In this document: positions 4,858 through 5,347 of the stretch, piece after piece | Position numbering within the stretch: the stretch's first letter is position 1 | Layout of the letters: each line of letters starts with the position of its first letter | Source: Planctomycetota bacterium | GTDB lineage: Bacteria > Planctomycetota > Planctomycetia > Pirellulales > Lacipirellulaceae | Assembly (NCBI GenBank): GCA_024278035.1 | Contig: JAJRUA010000365.1 | Location: 1-5,347 of the forward strand | Length of the DNA: 5,347 nucleotides | Reading direction: 5' to 3' | Translations under genes and position numbers: made by a program | Notes under the pieces: model-generated | What the model was told of the DNA's origin: nothing | Databases searched by the model: none | The model's input: only the letters and a program-made list of their open reading frames with translations

Positions 4858-5347
4858 ATGGTACCCACTTCGACTCCTTCTTCACGCCATCATCGCCCGG
4901 AGTTCATGGTCCGTCTCGGGCTCGCCCCCCCTTACTCGGTCGAAGATGTCAAAACGGCGTACCGGGATTTGGCGAAAATTGCTCATCCCGACCATGGAGG
5001 ATCGGCCCATGAGTTTCAAGTTCTGCACGAGGCTTTTGAGCGAGCCCAACAGTACCTAGCTCATCGCAGCGATCGACGAAAATGGATCGCCAGCCAGATG
5101 GAAAGCTACCTCAACTCGCAGAGGTTGACGGAACAACTGGAAGGGCTTGGTGCCGAGGTGACAAACGGTGCGATTGATTGGCTTGAAAAATCGTTTGGTG
5201 ATTTTGCGCAACTTACCGAGGCGGTTACCGCCGTTCGCCTTGAGGATTCACCTGCAGCAGACGAATTGATTCATCTGTTGGTCGATCAACAATCCTTGCT
5301 AAACGAGTTGACTCACCTCGAGTTACCCGGTTGCCAAGTATCGGACG
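4858..5347 (+). CDS. J-domain (DnaJ-like) protein, 3' end outside window
   Basis: The frame opens at ATG 4858, preceded by GGAG at 4845-4848 with nine bases between. An in-frame TAA at 4834-4836 excludes longer versions; the ATG at 4906 is a shorter alternative. It stays open to the right edge, giving 163 residues. Residues about 14-67 form a compact J-domain: RPEFMVRLGL, then PPYSVEDVKTAYRDLAKIAH, the essential H43-P44-D45 followed by HGG, and a helix AFERAQQYL. J-domains stimulate the ATPase of an Hsp70 (DnaK) partner. Residues 68-163 are helical and mostly charged, with no Gly/Phe linker or CXXCXGXG zinc repeats so far, so it is not canonical DnaJ but a specialised J-protein with an unknown client. 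It lies 86 bases after gltA with no clear terminator between them, so cotranscription is likely. No membrane segment is visible in the part seen. Confidence 0.85.
   Translation, partial: MVPTSTPSSRHHRPEFMVRLGLAPPYSVEDVKTAYRDLAKIAHPDHGGSAHEFQVLHEAFERAQQYLAHRSDRRKWIASQMESYLNSQRLTEQLEGLGAEVTNGAIDWLEKSFGDFAQLTEAVTAVRLEDSPAADELIHLLVDQQSLLNELTHLELPGCQVSD

Noticed and set aside
4450..5012. Plus-strand frames spanning the end of gltA and the start of the J-domain gene
   Set aside because: They overlap two well-supported genes in other frames, and their translations look like frame-shifted coding sequence.

Overview
The window looks like chromosomal DNA of a planctomycete, probably near the Pirellulales. 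This rests on several things: an E. coli-type citrate synthase directly followed by a J-domain protein, a membrane-anchored Hanks-type Ser/Thr kinase, a small helix-turn-helix plus zinc-ribbon protein of a kind I recall from planctomycetes, and moderate GC content with loosely packed genes. The phylum is an inference from gene content; no rRNA or other marker is present.

Layout. Bases 2-178 are the C-terminal end of methylenetetrahydrofolate reductase (metF), cut by the left edge. After a 168-base gap comes a 498-residue Ser/Thr kinase (347-1843, GTG start) with one transmembrane segment and a helical, TPR-like C-terminal part. Convergent to it lies a probable 71-residue single-pass membrane protein on the minus strand (2147-1932), supported mainly by a good Shine-Dalgarno site. 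A 326-base divergent intergenic region follows. It is AT-richer than its surroundings and carries two related 17-base imperfect palindromes exactly 50 bases apart.

Downstream of these palindromes are two small plus-strand genes. The first encodes a very acidic 79-residue protein (2474-2713). The second encodes a 105-residue helix-turn-helix/zinc-ribbon protein (2805-3122). Both have good ribosome binding sites, and the pair ends at a strong intrinsic terminator (3254-3301). Palindromes, acidic protein, putative DNA-binding protein and terminator together form a self-contained small unit. It is the most interesting part of the window, although its function is unknown.

A putative sigma-70-type promoter (3341-3369) precedes citrate synthase gltA (3473-4771), the entry enzyme of the TCA cycle. 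A J-domain protein follows 86 bases later (4858 onward). It carries the HPD motif and runs off the right edge. No mobile elements, CRISPR arrays, tRNAs or rRNAs were seen.
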